From the NCBI RefSeq assembly GCF_007845675.1, contig NZ_VOBR01000008.1, forward strand, positions 1 to 64,000: DNA of 64,000 nt. Reading direction: 5' to 3'. Shown here piece after piece: positions 47,565-56,905 of the stretch. The stretch's first letter is position 1. Each line of letters begins with the position of its first letter. The DNA comes from Lentzea tibetensis. Its GTDB lineage: Bacteria; Actinomycetota; Actinomycetes; Mycobacteriales; Pseudonocardiaceae. Below the pieces are notes generated by a model that had not been told where the DNA came from, ran no database searches, and saw nothing but the letters and a program-made list of their open reading frames with translations. The position numbers and the translations under genes are program-made.

Positions 47565-48761
47565 TCACCCTCTGTGCAAAGTGGTGACCATTGCCTCGAT
47601 CGCGATGCGGGGTTTCACGTTCAGGTCAATGGCTTCGCGGCAGGCGAGTACGGCTTCGAGGCGGCGCAGGATCGAGTCGGCTGACCACTGGGCGGCGGCG
47701 GTGCGTGAGTCGGCTGAGCGGTCCGGGTGGTTCAGGGACGCCTCGGAGCCTGTTTTGGTGACCAGGGCGTCGCGGTAGAAGCCGGCCAGGTCGACCAAAG
47801 CCAGGTCCAGGGAGTCGCGTTGGGTGCGGGTCGCGCGGGATTTCTGGCGCTTTTCCAGGTCTTTGATCGCGCCCTTCGCGCCGCGGCTCGCGGCGGCGGT
47901 GCCCTTGCCGGTGCCGCCTGCGCCCATCGCGGTTTCCAGGGCCTCGCGTTCCGCCTCGTTGCGGGACTCGTTGGCCGTTGAGGCGTCTTCCTCCGCTGCC
48001 TTGATCAGTTCGTCGGCGCAGGTGAAGACGTCGGCGGGGCGGCGGAGTGCCAGTGGGATGCGCAGCACTGCCTCGCGGCGGGTGCGGGCTGACTCGTCCA
48101 CCGCCAGGCGGCGGGCGCGGCCAACGTGGCCGCCGCAGACGGACGCGGCCCACGACGCCATCTCGGGTGGGATGCCGTCGAGTTGTTCCAGTGCGGACGC
48201 GATCGACGGTGGGCGGGGTGAGCCCAGTGGCACCAGGCGGCAGCGGGAGCGGATGGTCACGGACACGTCGTCCGGGTGGTCGGACGGGGCGCACAGCAGG
48301 AAGACGGTGCGGTCCGGTGGTTCCTCCACTGCCTTCAGCAGTGCGTTCGCGGCGCCTTCGGTCAGGCGGTCGGCGTCTTCGATGATCACTACCTGCCAGC
48401 GGCCGCCGGTTGGTCTGCGGGCCGCGGTCTGCACCAGGGCGCGCATCTCGGCGACGGAGATCGACAGGCCCTCCGGCGCCACGACGCGGACGTCGGCGTG
48501 GGTGCCGTGCAAGGTGGTTCGGCAGCCGGGGCAGACACCGCAGCCTGGGCGGTCGTCGGTCGCGGTGCACTCGAGGGCGCCTGCGAACGCGCGGGCCGTC
48601 GACGAGCGGCCCGAGCCGGGTGGGCCGGTGAACAGCCACGCGTGAGTCATCGCGCCCGGCGCCGGTGTGCCACCTGCCACGATGCTCGCCGCTGCCTCGG
48701 CGGCGGCGCTCAGGGTTGCGACGGCATCGGGTTGGCCGACCACCTCAGCCCACACGCTCAT
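47565..48761 (-). CDS. holB: DNA polymerase III subunit delta'
   Basis: 398-residue clamp-loader subunit. The Walker A is GPPGSGRSST, arginine instead of lysine, usual for delta' as a non-ATPase subunit. Zinc cysteines CGVCPGC follow; Walker B-like IIEDADRLTEGAANALLKAVEEPP is conserved. The central part contains a Glu/Ala-rich charged segment (about 270-310). ATG 48761 is chosen because GGAGG lies seven bases upstream; a GTG two codons earlier is also open. The gene is clustered with the thymidylate-kinase fusion and topA as in other actinobacteria. Confidence 0.94.
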   Translation of the reverse strand: MSVWAEVVGQPDAVATLSAAAEAAASIVAGGTPAPGAMTHAWLFTGPPGSGRSSTARAFAGALECTATDDRPGCGVCPGCRTTLHGTHADVRVVAPEGLSISVAEMRALVQTAARRPTGGRWQVVIIEDADRLTEGAANALLKAVEEPPDRTVFLLCAPSDHPDDVSVTIRSRCRLVPLGSPRPPSIASALEQLDGIPPEMASWAASVCGGHVGRARRLAVDESARTRREAVLRIPLALRRPADVFTCADELIKAAEEDASTANESRNEAEREALETAMGAGGTGKGTAAASRGAKGAIKDLEKRQKSRATRTQRDSLDLALVDLAGFYRDALVTKTGSEASLNHPDRSADSRTAAAQWSADSILRRLEAVLACREAIDLNVKPRIAIEAMVTTLHRG

Positions 48762-48837
48762 GCCCACCTCCGTATCCGCCCACAGTCATACCAGCGACCC
48801 CCGACAGCCCTGTCGCCGAGGACACGGGAGGACACGA

Positions 48838-50835
48838 TCAGACGGTGGCGTGGGGACGGTTCCGGCTTGCGACGAGCGGGAAGACCGCGGCGTGGATACG
48901 GGACGCGACCTCGTCCGGGTCGGCGTCGGCGTCCACCACGACGTAGCGGTCCGGGTCTGCGGCCGCCATCTCGGACAGCAGGCGCTGCACGCGCCAGTGG
49001 TGTTCGACGTTGCTGAACGAGCGGTCGTCGGACACCGTCGAGTCCGGCGGGCGGTCCAGCAGAACGGTCAGGTCGGGGCGCAGGCGACCGGTCGCCCAGT
49101 CGACCAGGCCCTCCAGCTCGGTGTGCTCCAGCGAGCCCGCGGCGGAGAAGTGCGCCATCGGGCTGTCGACGTACCGCTCCATCACGACCAGCGATCCGGC
49201 GTCCAGCGCCGGACGCACCTGCCGCTCCACGACGTCGGCGCGCACGGCAGCGGCGACCAGGGCCTGCGCCCGCACACCGGCCAGCTCGGCCGACGACAGG
49301 ACGTTGCGCAGCCTGCGCTCGTCCAGCTCGGGATCAGCGGCCAGCAGGACGTCCAGCCCGTCGGCGCGCAGAGCGGCGGCCAGGCGGCGGGCCTGCACGG
49401 ACGTGTCCTCGCGGGTGTCGCCCTCGACGGCGATCAGCATGCCCTCGGTGCGCACCGACCGGCCGCGGATGGCCGCGAACAGCGACGACAGCACGCGTTC
49501 GTCGCGCCGGTCGTCCATCTGCCGATAGGCGACGAGTCCGAGTGCGATGGCGATGACGGCGCCGCCGAGCATCACCGGGCGGGTCGCGTCGACCTCCATC
49601 GGGTGACCGAACACGCTGATCTGCCGCCGCTGGATCACCGACACCAGCAGTGGCGCACCAGCGGAGGCACCGAACAGCACGATCTTCAGCAAAGACTGGA
49701 TCAGGGCGACGGTCCGGCCGCGCATGGCGTCCTCGACCTGCGAACCCACGATCGTCAGGCCGGTCAGGAACGCGACACCGGCACACGCGCCGACCAGGGC
49801 GACGGTGAGCAGCGCGACCCACAGGTGCGGCGCGAACGCGACCAGCCCCAGCGTCACGCCGGCCAGCACGATCGTCACGCCGAACAGCCGGTTGTACGAC
49901 AGGCGGCGGGCGAACCTGGGTGCGCCTGCCATGCCGAGCGCGAGTCCGACGAACACGGCCACGAACAGCAGGCCGAACGTCGACGCGCCACCGAGCAGCG
50001 ACTCGGCGTAGAGCTTGGCGGTGCTGATGACCACGCCGGCCGCGGCGAACGCGCCGATCATGCCGATCACCAGGCCGCGGACGAGCGGCGTCGCGGCGGC
50101 GAAGCGCAGGCCGTCGCGCAGCATCTCCCAGAACCCCGGCGCGTCCTGCTGCTTCTTGGGCGTCGACGCGGCGCGGCCGGAGAGCTCCGGCAGCCTGGTC
50201 GCGACCAGGACCGCGGACGTGAAGTACAGCAGGCCGTTGATCATCACGGCGATGGTGGCGATGCGGAACTCGAGGTTGCCGCCCTGCAGGTTCAGGTAGC
50301 CGGGGATGCCCGCGATCAGCGAGTACAGGCCGAAGCCGCTGATCGTCGAGATGCCGTAGGTCATGACGAGACCGAGCTGGTTCGCCGACTCCACCTGGTC
50401 CGGGCGGCGCAGCAGGTTCGGCACCGCGGACTCCTTGGCCGGAATCCACAGCATCGCGCAGCAGCCGACCAGGAAGTTCGCGACGAACAGCCACCACGTG
50501 GTGCCGATCAGCGCGATCGAGAAGAACAGCGAGCCGCGCGCGATGTCGCAGACGACCATCACCTTGCGCCGGTCGAACCGGTCTGCGAACACACCGCCGA
50601 GCGGCGCGAAGAGGATGCCGGGCAGCAGCTGCGTCAGCACGACCAGGCTGAGCGCGAAGCTCTGCCACTGGTAGCTGTTCGTCAGCTCCGACACCAGGCC
50701 GGTGAGCGCGAGCAGCGACAGCCAGTCGCCGACGCTGCAGAGGTAGGTGACCAGCCACAACCGGCGGAACGGCCGGATCGCCAGGACGCTGCGCAGCCGG
50801 TGGCTCATGGACACACCGGACTCGGCAGGCCTCAT
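48838..50835 (-). CDS. tmk: MFS transporter-thymidylate kinase fusion, kinase P-loop degenerate
   Basis: 665 residues. Residues 1 to about 440 are an MFS permease of about 12 helices (FAPLGGVFADRFDRRKVMV is the MFS loop 2-3). Residues 466-665 align with thymidylate kinase: LIAVEGDT, ERYVDSPMAHFSAAG, RPDLTVLLD. The Walker A (normally GGDGAGKST) reads EGDTREDTS here, with no lysine, and the family's REPG is replaced by DPEL. So the kinase half is probably inactive. Similar MFS-Tmk fusions occur beside topA in Streptomyces. A working Tmk should exist elsewhere. Alternative start ATG 50808. Confidence 0.82.
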   Translation of the reverse strand: MRPAESGVSMSHRLRSVLAIRPFRRLWLVTYLCSVGDWLSLLALTGLVSELTNSYQWQSFALSLVVLTQLLPGILFAPLGGVFADRFDRRKVMVVCDIARGSLFFSIALIGTTWWLFVANFLVGCCAMLWIPAKESAVPNLLRRPDQVESANQLGLVMTYGISTISGFGLYSLIAGIPGYLNLQGGNLEFRIATIAVMINGLLYFTSAVLVATRLPELSGRAASTPKKQQDAPGFWEMLRDGLRFAAATPLVRGLVIGMIGAFAAAGVVISTAKLYAESLLGGASTFGLLFVAVFVGLALGMAGAPRFARRLSYNRLFGVTIVLAGVTLGLVAFAPHLWVALLTVALVGACAGVAFLTGLTIVGSQVEDAMRGRTVALIQSLLKIVLFGASAGAPLLVSVIQRRQISVFGHPMEVDATRPVMLGGAVIAIALGLVAYRQMDDRRDERVLSSLFAAIRGRSVRTEGMLIAVEGDTREDTSVQARRLAAALRADGLDVLLAADPELDERRLRNVLSSAELAGVRAQALVAAAVRADVVERQVRPALDAGSLVVMERYVDSPMAHFSAAGSLEHTELEGLVDWATGRLRPDLTVLLDRPPDSTVSDDRSFSNVEHHWRVQRLLSEMAAADPDRYVVVDADADPDEVASRIHAAVFPLVASRNRPHATV

Positions 50836-50942
50836 CCGGCCAGCCTCGTCCGCACCTGTGTCCGCATCCTGAATGACTTCACCCCTTGTTGAATCTGCCC
50901 TCGGATCAGCGTAACCGGAGGGCCTGACAGATTTCGGCCGAC

Positions 50943-51335
50943 TCAGCCGAACAAAGCCACAACGATCACTACGACCGCCACGACGATCATGAGTGCGCAG
51001 CCGCAGCCGAGCAGCGCGTTGGTCGTGTCCGACGTTCTCGCGACCGCCTGTTGTGCCTGCTGAACAGGCAACTCAGCCGGTGGCCGCGGTATCTGCGCCG
51101 GTGGCCGAGGCTGTTGCGGCTGCCGCCGTTGCTGCGGCCGCCTGGCCTGCTGTTCCCGCGCCATCTGCGCGGCGATCGCCCGCCGTGCCTCCTCGGAGGG
51201 CTCCGGTGGAGCCGGTGGCTTGGCCAGCGGCAGCACCGGACGGGCCAGGTACTTCTCGGCGGCTACCAGGCCCGCGAGCGGGTCCGGGTACACCCGGAGC
51301 GGTGGCGGAGCTTGGGTTCCATCGAGTCCGAACAC
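50943..51335 (-). CDS. Small proline-rich tail-anchored protein
   Basis: About 130 residues from GTG 51335, placed by GGAGG; an upstream TTG at 51350 is also open. The N-terminal part is soluble, the middle is Gln/Pro/Arg rich (QQRRQPQQPRPPAQ), and a C-terminal hydrophobic helix after a Cys-x-Cys pair (LLGCGCALMIVVAVVVIVV) anchors it. Located between topA and the tmk fusion. No family recognised. Confidence 0.65.
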   Translation of the reverse strand: MFGLDGTQAPPPLRVYPDPLAGLVAAEKYLARPVLPLAKPPAPPEPSEEARRAIAAQMAREQQARRPQQRRQPQQPRPPAQIPRPPAELPVQQAQQAVARTSDTTNALLGCGCALMIVVAVVVIVVALFG

Positions 51336-51359
51336 CGCCACCTCCGGCAACTACGAACG

Positions 51360-54122
51360 TCAGCTCTTGCTGGCGGCCTTCTTGGCCGGTGCCTTCTTCG
51401 CCGGAGCCTTCTTGGCAGGCGCCTTCTTCTTGACCGGCCCCTTGGCCCGCTTCTCGGCGAGCAGCTCGGCGGCGCGCTCGTCGGTGATCGTCTCGACGCT
51501 GTCGGTCTTGCGCAGTGACGCGTTCGCCTCGCCGTCGGTCACGTACGGCCCGAAGCGGCCGTCCTTGATGACCATCGGCTTGCCGGACACCGGGTCGTTG
51601 CCCATCTCGCGCAGCGGCGGCGCCGCGGTGGCGGAACGGCCGCGCTTCTTCGGCTCGGCGTAGATCTTCAGCGCCTCGTCGAGGGTCACCGTGAAGATCT
51701 GCGACTCGTCGGTCAGCGACCGCGAGTCCGTGCCCTTCTTCAGGTACGGCCCGTACCTGCCGTTCTGCGCGGTGATCTCGGCACCCGTCTCCGGGTCCTT
51801 GCCGACGACGCGCGGCAGCGACAGCAGCAGCATCGCGTCGTCCAGCGTCACCGTGTCCAGCGTCATCGACTTGAACAGCGAGCCGGTGCGCGGCTTCGGC
51901 GCCTTCTTGTTGCCGTTGTCGGCCTCGGGCAGCACCTCGGTGACGTACGGACCGAAGCGGCCTTCCTTGGCGACGATCTCGTGGCCGGACACCGGGTCCG
52001 TGCCGAGCGAACGGCCTTCCTGCGGCGTCGAGAAGAGGTTCTCGGCGATCTCCGCGCTCAGCTCGTCCGGCGGCAGGTCGTCCGGCAGGTTCGCGCGCTG
52101 CGCGGTGGGGTTGCCCTCCGCGTCGTTGATCTCGCGCTCCAGGTACGGCCCGTAGCGGCCGACCCGGACGACGACGGTGCGACCTTCGGCGTCGCTGAAC
52201 AGGGGGATGGAGTTGACCTCGCGCGGGTCGATCTCCTCGACGCTGGAGCCGACGAGCTTCTTGAGGCCACCGGAGCGGCCGACCGACCCGTCCGGGCCGA
52301 CGGAACCGCCGAAGTAGAAGCCGTTCAGCCACGTCGTGCGCTGCTGACGACCGGCGGCGATGCCGTCCAGCTCGTCCTCGAGCGCCGCGGTGAAGTCGTA
52401 GTCGACGAGGCGGCCGAAGTGGTTCTCCATCAGGCCGACCACGGCGAACGCGACCCAGGAGGGCACCAGCGCGGCGCCCTTCTTCCACACGTAGCCGCGG
52501 TCCTGGATGGTGCTGATGATCGAGGAGTAGGTCGACGGACGGCCGATGCCCAGCTCTTCCATCATCTTGATCAGGCTCGGCTCGGTGAAGCGCGAGGGCG
52601 GGGACGTCGAGTGGCCGTCGGCGGACAGCTCGGCCACCGTGATCGCCTGGTCCTTGACCAGCTGCGGCAGGCGCGACTCGGCGTCGTCCGACTCGCCGCC
52701 GGCCTCGGCGTCGACGGTCTCGACGTAGGCCTTGAGGAAGCCGGGGAACGTGATCGTGCGGCCGGACGCGGCGAACGTGCACTCCTGGCCGGTGGTCGCG
52801 GCACCCGAGATGCGGACGCTGGTCGTGTTGCCCCGCGCGTCGGTCATCTGGGACGCGATCGTGCGCTGCCAGATCATCTCGTAGAGCTTGAACTCGTCCG
52901 AGTCGAGCTCGCTCGCGACCTGGCCGGGGGTGCGGAACACCTCTCCGGCCGGCCTGATCGCCTCGTGGGCCTCCTGCGCGTTCTTGACCTTGCGCGTGTA
53001 CTGGCGCGGCTCCTTCGGCACGTACTGGGCGCCGTAGAGCTGCGTCGCCTGCGCCCGCGCGGCCGTGATCGCCGTCTCCGACAGCGTGGTGCTGTCGGTA
53101 CGCATGTAGGTGATGTAGCCGTTCTCGTACAGCTTCTGCGCCGTGCGCATCGTGCGGTCCGCGGAGAAGCGCAGCTTGCGGCCGGCTTCCTGCTGGAGCG
53201 TCGAGGTCATGAACGGCGCGTACGGCTTGCGCGTGTACGGCTTCTCCTCGACCGAGGAGACCTTGAGGTGTGCGCTGTCGAGTCCGGCGGCGAGCGCGCG
53301 GGCCTGCGCCTCGTCCAGCACGGTGACCTCGGAGCTCGCCTTGAGGCGGCCGTCCGAGCCGAAGTCGCGGCCGGTCGCGAGGCGGGTGCCGTCGACGGCG
53401 ACGAGCCTGGCGCCGAACTGGCGCGGCGTCGCGTCGGCGCCCGCGTCCATGGTCGCGGAGAGGTCCCAGTACGAGGCGGAGACGAACTTCATCCGCTCGC
53501 GTTCGCGCTCGACGACGAGCCTGGTCGCCACCGACTGCACGCGGCCAGCCGAGAGCTTCGGCATGACCTTCTTCCACAGCACGGGGCTGACCTCGTAGCC
53601 GTAGAGGCGGTCGAGGATGCGGCGGGTCTCCTGCGCGTCGACCAGGTCCTGGTCGAGGTCGCGGGGGTTGGCGGCGGCGGCCTGGATCGCGGACTCGGTG
53701 ATCTCGTGGAACACCATCCGGCGCACCGGGATCTTGGGCTTCAGGGTCTCGAGGAGGTGCCAGGCGATGGCCTCACCCTCGCGGTCACCGTCTGTCGCGA
53801 GGTAGAGCTCGTCGACGTCCTTCAGGGCTTCCTTGAGCTCGGTGACCGTCGTCTTCTTGTCCGCGCTGACGACGTAGAGCGGCTCGAAGTCGTGGTCGAC
53901 GTCGACACCGAGGCGGGCCCACGCCTGCCCCTTGTACTTGGCCGGCACGTCGGCCGCGCCGCGTGGCAGGTCCCGGATGTGTCCCCTGGAGGACTCCACG
54001 ACGAAGTCAGCGCCGAGGTAGGAGGCGATCTTCTTCGCCTTCGTGGGTGACTCGACGATCACGAGCCGTCGATTGCCGCCCGTTCCCTCGGTGCTCTTTC
54101 TCGTCCGTGTCGTTCCAGCCAC
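51360..54122 (-). CDS. topA: DNA topoisomerase I
   Basis: 920-residue type IA topoisomerase that relaxes negative supercoils. The Toprim domain is at residues about 17-150 (LVIVESPTKAKKIASYLG; the DxDxxG region TDGDREGEAIAWHLL). The catalytic tyrosine lies in GYITYMRTDSTTLS. Zinc fingers are absent, replaced by repeated C-terminal Topo_C domains (GxxPxxGxxIxxKxGRYGPY units), and the tail is Lys/Ala rich (KKAPAKKAPAKK), as in mycobacteria. I use GTG 54122; TTG 54143 is less likely. Confidence 0.96.
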   Translation of the reverse strand: MAGTTRTRKSTEGTGGNRRLVIVESPTKAKKIASYLGADFVVESSRGHIRDLPRGAADVPAKYKGQAWARLGVDVDHDFEPLYVVSADKKTTVTELKEALKDVDELYLATDGDREGEAIAWHLLETLKPKIPVRRMVFHEITESAIQAAAANPRDLDQDLVDAQETRRILDRLYGYEVSPVLWKKVMPKLSAGRVQSVATRLVVERERERMKFVSASYWDLSATMDAGADATPRQFGARLVAVDGTRLATGRDFGSDGRLKASSEVTVLDEAQARALAAGLDSAHLKVSSVEEKPYTRKPYAPFMTSTLQQEAGRKLRFSADRTMRTAQKLYENGYITYMRTDSTTLSETAITAARAQATQLYGAQYVPKEPRQYTRKVKNAQEAHEAIRPAGEVFRTPGQVASELDSDEFKLYEMIWQRTIASQMTDARGNTTSVRISGAATTGQECTFAASGRTITFPGFLKAYVETVDAEAGGESDDAESRLPQLVKDQAITVAELSADGHSTSPPSRFTEPSLIKMMEELGIGRPSTYSSIISTIQDRGYVWKKGAALVPSWVAFAVVGLMENHFGRLVDYDFTAALEDELDGIAAGRQQRTTWLNGFYFGGSVGPDGSVGRSGGLKKLVGSSVEEIDPREVNSIPLFSDAEGRTVVVRVGRYGPYLEREINDAEGNPTAQRANLPDDLPPDELSAEIAENLFSTPQEGRSLGTDPVSGHEIVAKEGRFGPYVTEVLPEADNGNKKAPKPRTGSLFKSMTLDTVTLDDAMLLLSLPRVVGKDPETGAEITAQNGRYGPYLKKGTDSRSLTDESQIFTVTLDEALKIYAEPKKRGRSATAAPPLREMGNDPVSGKPMVIKDGRFGPYVTDGEANASLRKTDSVETITDERAAELLAEKRAKGPVKKKAPAKKAPAKKAPAKKAASKS

Positions 54123-54246
54123 GCTGTCCCGCTCTCTTTCCAACCCGTGTCCCAGGCCCGCCGGTGCTGCCCAGACCTGCCAGTGTGCCCTGTCCGCGGC
54201 GCACCTTCGACGAGACAGAGTGACACAACCTTGCCTGAAAGCCCGC

Positions 54247-54816
54247 CTAGGCTGCCGGCCAGGTGCGCTCGGCCACCCCGCTCGGAGGGCTTCCGACCAG
54301 CTCAGCGAGCCGTGCGAGGCGCCGCCGCCCGGTCACCCGCAACGCGGGCGCGTTCACCAGGGTGCACGGAAGGCCGGACCGCAGCAGCGCATTTCTCAAC
54401 GGTTCGTGTGTCGCGGGTGCGTCCGGGTCGAGGCCGAGGAGGTAGGCCGACTCCACCCAGTGGCCGGACGCGAGCGCCCACACGCGCAGCATCGCACCAT
54501 CCAGTTCGAAGCAGGGCGGAACGGTCTTCGCGGTGCCGTCGAGCCACCGCGCGGCGAGCCCGGTGAGGTCCGTGCGGAACGGCGTGCGCACGTGCCGCTC
54601 CCCCTCATCTGAGGAGAAGACTTCCGAGGTCACGCCCCGTTCGGCGCACGCGGAGCGCAGCGGGACGGCGCGCCAGTCGTCGCGCAGTCGCACGGAGATT
54701 CGCGCCGCGGTACCCCGTGCGAAGCTCAGCGCCTGGCCGGGCCCGCACAGCAGCCCGGCGAGGTCGGCCACCCCTGGTGTGCGCGCCTCGGCGGAGAAGA
54801 AGGACAGCTGCCCCAC
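54247..54816 (-). CDS. Conserved actinobacterial protein (Rv3647c-like)
   Basis: 189 residues, next to topA as in mycobacteria. It begins MGQLSFFSAEARTPGVADLAGLLCGPGQ, with the conserved ARISVRLRDDWR, LAARWLDGTAKTVPP and PPSGVAERTWP near the end. No known domain or catalytic motif is visible. The function is unknown but conservation suggests a housekeeping role linked to DNA metabolism. Confidence 0.85.
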   Translation of the reverse strand: MGQLSFFSAEARTPGVADLAGLLCGPGQALSFARGTAARISVRLRDDWRAVPLRSACAERGVTSEVFSSDEGERHVRTPFRTDLTGLAARWLDGTAKTVPPCFELDGAMLRVWALASGHWVESAYLLGLDPDAPATHEPLRNALLRSGLPCTLVNAPALRVTGRRRLARLAELVGSPPSGVAERTWPAA

Positions 54817-54966
54817 GGCGCACAGGGTAGAACAGACGTTCGACGAGAACCAGTGGCGCCGTGATTCAACCGTTACCGAGCAGGCACAACGCGTTGCTCC
54901 ATCCGGCGTCTTCTGTCATGTCGCCATGACGGCGACCTGGGGGAACTTGATCTGGGGGATCTGGAA

Positions 54967-55533
54967 ATGAAGCTCAACCGCGCTGTTCTCATGACCGCTG
55001 CGGCCGTGGCCGGCGTGCTCGCACTGACCGCGTGTGGCGGTGGAAACACCACTCCGCCGAGCGCGACCAGCACGCCCACCTCCGCGTCGACGCCGGCCAG
55101 CAGCGCGGCGCCCACCGAGAGCGAGAAGCCGAACGCTCCCGACGCGCCCGGCGACGTGACGATGCGGCCGTCCGGCTTCGGTCCGTTCAAGATCGGCATG
55201 GACGAGGCCGCGGCGAAGGCGACCGGCCAGCTCGGCGCGCTGGTGTCCGACGACAGCGGCTGCAAGATCTACGAGACGGGCTCCGACAAGAGCGGCCGGG
55301 TGCGGATCGGGCAGGGCACCGAGGGCATCTACAGCCTCACCGCGCCGAACGGCGTGCGCACGCCGCAGGACATCGGGCAGGGCTCGACCGACGCCGAGGT
55401 GCGGGCCGCCTACCCGGACGCGAAGGACTTCCGGGCGGGGTTGTCGACCGAGGACTACCTGTTCGTGGTCGAGGGCAGCAAGGTGATCCAGGTCGTCGTC
55501 CAGGGCGACAGCGCGTGCCCCGGCAAGCTCTGA
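54967..55533 (+). CDS. Lipoprotein of unknown function
   Basis: 188 residues with a signal peptide ending in LTAC, Cys23 being the lipidation site. A Ser/Thr/Pro linker (30-55) is followed by a compact domain (FGPFKIGMDEAAAKATG, CKIYE, VRAAYP). Two cysteines may pair. The start ATG 54967 has GGGGG/GGAA sequence upstream. Confidence 0.83.
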   Translation: MKLNRAVLMTAAAVAGVLALTACGGGNTTPPSATSTPTSASTPASSAAPTESEKPNAPDAPGDVTMRPSGFGPFKIGMDEAAAKATGQLGALVSDDSGCKIYETGSDKSGRVRIGQGTEGIYSLTAPNGVRTPQDIGQGSTDAEVRAAYPDAKDFRAGLSTEDYLFVVEGSKVIQVVVQGDSACPGKL

Positions 55534-55542
55534 CCGCATGAG

Positions 55543-55572
55543 AACGGCCCGCCGATCACTCGGCGGGCCGTT
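55543..55572. terminator. Bidirectional terminator between convergent lipoprotein genes
   Basis: Arms 55543-55555 and 55560-55572 (AACGGCCCGCCGA and complement) form a 13-bp perfect stem with a 4-nt loop; A/T flanks on both sides. Confidence 0.85.
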
Positions 55573-55586
55573 TCCACGTTCGGGTC

Positions 55587-56165
55587 TTACGAGGTGGGCG
55601 CCGAGGACGACGAACCGGCGCCGCCCTGGAGCTCCTGGCAGTTCTTGGCCTTCTTCTCCGCTTCGGCCAGGTTCGACTGGACGAAGGTGTCCTGGAACTC
55701 GGTCGCGACCTTCGCGAAGTCACTCATCTGGGTGCCGACCTTCGAGAAGGCGTCGGCGATCGCGGCCGGGTCGTTCGGGTCGGCCGCGTCGATGGTCTTC
55801 TTCGCGTCGTCGAGCGCGGTCTTGAGCTTGCCGAAGACCTCGGTGCCCGCGGTGACGAGCTTCTCGGAGTCGGCGTGCGGGCCCTTCTTGAGGGCTTCGA
55901 GGTCCTTGATCGACTTGTCGACCGAGGCCGAGCCGCTGCCAAGCCACTCGGAGAAGCCGGTCTTCAGCTTCGCCGGGTCGGACATGTCGAGGTTCGGTTC
56001 GGTCGAGAGCGACTTCACCGCGTCCAGGCTGGCACCGCACACCTTGTCGACCCAGGCGACGACCTCGTCGTCCTTGCCCGAGCCGGTGCTGCCGCCACCG
56101 CTGCACGCGGTCACGGCGAGTGCTACCGCGGCCAGCACCGCAGCGGTCTTGAGGCGGTTCTTCAT
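55587..56165 (-). CDS. Cysteine-bearing small lipoprotein, copy A
   Basis: 192 residues. Signal peptide with lipobox ending at Cys21 (VTACSGG). The mature part is helical with VAWVDKVCGASLDAVKSL near the start and a late CQEL; these two cysteines could form a disulfide. It is paralogous to the next gene (56226-56789), which has YMDKVCGAASEFAK. Function unknown. The pair may be envelope proteins sharing one fold. Confidence 0.8.
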   Translation of the reverse strand: MKNRLKTAAVLAAVALAVTACSGGGSTGSGKDDEVVAWVDKVCGASLDAVKSLSTEPNLDMSDPAKLKTGFSEWLGSGSASVDKSIKDLEALKKGPHADSEKLVTAGTEVFGKLKTALDDAKKTIDAADPNDPAAIADAFSKVGTQMSDFAKVATEFQDTFVQSNLAEAEKKAKNCQELQGGAGSSSSAPTS

Positions 56166-56225
56166 GTGCTACTCCCCACAGGGGTTGGGGCTGAAGGACC
56201 GGGCGGAAGTTACAGCACTGCTCCG

Positions 56226-56789
56226 TCAGGTCGTGGGAGCGACGCCCAAATCGCGCATTTCCTGACACTTCGGAGCGGTCAGCGCGGCCTTCTCGAGCTC
56301 GGGGACGGCCTGGAGGTCCTTAAGCGGGTCGGCGAGCTGGCTGAGCTTCGCGATCGCCTCACCGGCCGCCTGGAGACCACCGGTGGGGTCGTTGGCGTCC
56401 GCCTGGTCGATCTTGCCCTTGGCCTCGGCGAACGTGGTGCCGAGCGTGGTGAACGTGTCGGCCATCTTGTTGACGGCTTCCTCACCGCCGGCAATGGGCG
56501 AGGTCCCGACCTTGCGCAGCTCGTCGGCGGACTTGGTGAACGCTTCCGCGAGCTGGCCGATGTAGGCGGCCATGTCGGCCTTCAGCTTCGCCGGGTCGCC
56601 GCTGTCCAGCTTGGGAGCGGTCTTCTCCAGCTTGGCGAACTCGGACGCGGCACCGCAGACCTTGTCCATGTACTGCACGGCGGCGTCGTTGGACGCCGCG
56701 CTCGTGGGGGAACCGTTGCCGCTGTTCCCCGAACCGCACCCGGCGAGCGCCACTGCGGCGACAGCGGTGATCAGGAGGCGGAGCCTCAT
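56226..56789 (-). CDS. Cysteine-bearing small lipoprotein, copy B
   Basis: 187 residues from ATG 56789 with GGGAG upstream; a longer start at 56825 is unlikely. The lipobox LAGC places the lipid on Cys18. The helical domain keeps YMDKVCGAASEF, DPAKLKADMAAYIGQLAEAF, GKIDQADANDPTGGL and CQEMRDLG, matching copy A in order. The two lie head to tail with 60 bases between. Confidence 0.82.
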   Translation of the reverse strand: MRLRLLITAVAAVALAGCGSGNSGNGSPTSAASNDAAVQYMDKVCGAASEFAKLEKTAPKLDSGDPAKLKADMAAYIGQLAEAFTKSADELRKVGTSPIAGGEEAVNKMADTFTTLGTTFAEAKGKIDQADANDPTGGLQAAGEAIAKLSQLADPLKDLQAVPELEKAALTAPKCQEMRDLGVAPTT

Positions 56790-56846
56790 GTCGAACTCCC
56801 TGAGTCGGGACGATGCGGACAGCATCGACCCTAACCCGAGATGCGA

Positions 56847-56891
56847 TGAAGGGACCTTTCCGCGCGCTGTCGGCGCGGAAAGGTCCCTTCA
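56847..56891. terminator. 19-bp perfect-stem terminator of hppA
   Basis: Arms 56847-56865 and 56873-56891 are perfectly complementary over 19 bp with a 7-nt loop. It lies 15 bases past the hppA stop. The core TGAAGGGACCTTTCC resembles the element at 26153-26205. Confidence 0.82.
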
Positions 56892-56905
56892 CGGTGTTCA
56901 GGCGA

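Noticed and set aside
47262-47684. ORF of 140 codons in the IclR-holB gap
   Set aside because: Built of CCGGTCA repeats, runs into the holB antisense, no ribosome site.
51981-54050. Long plus-strand ORF opposite topA
   Set aside because: Shadow of topA codon bias; product is low in complexity with no domain or ribosome site.
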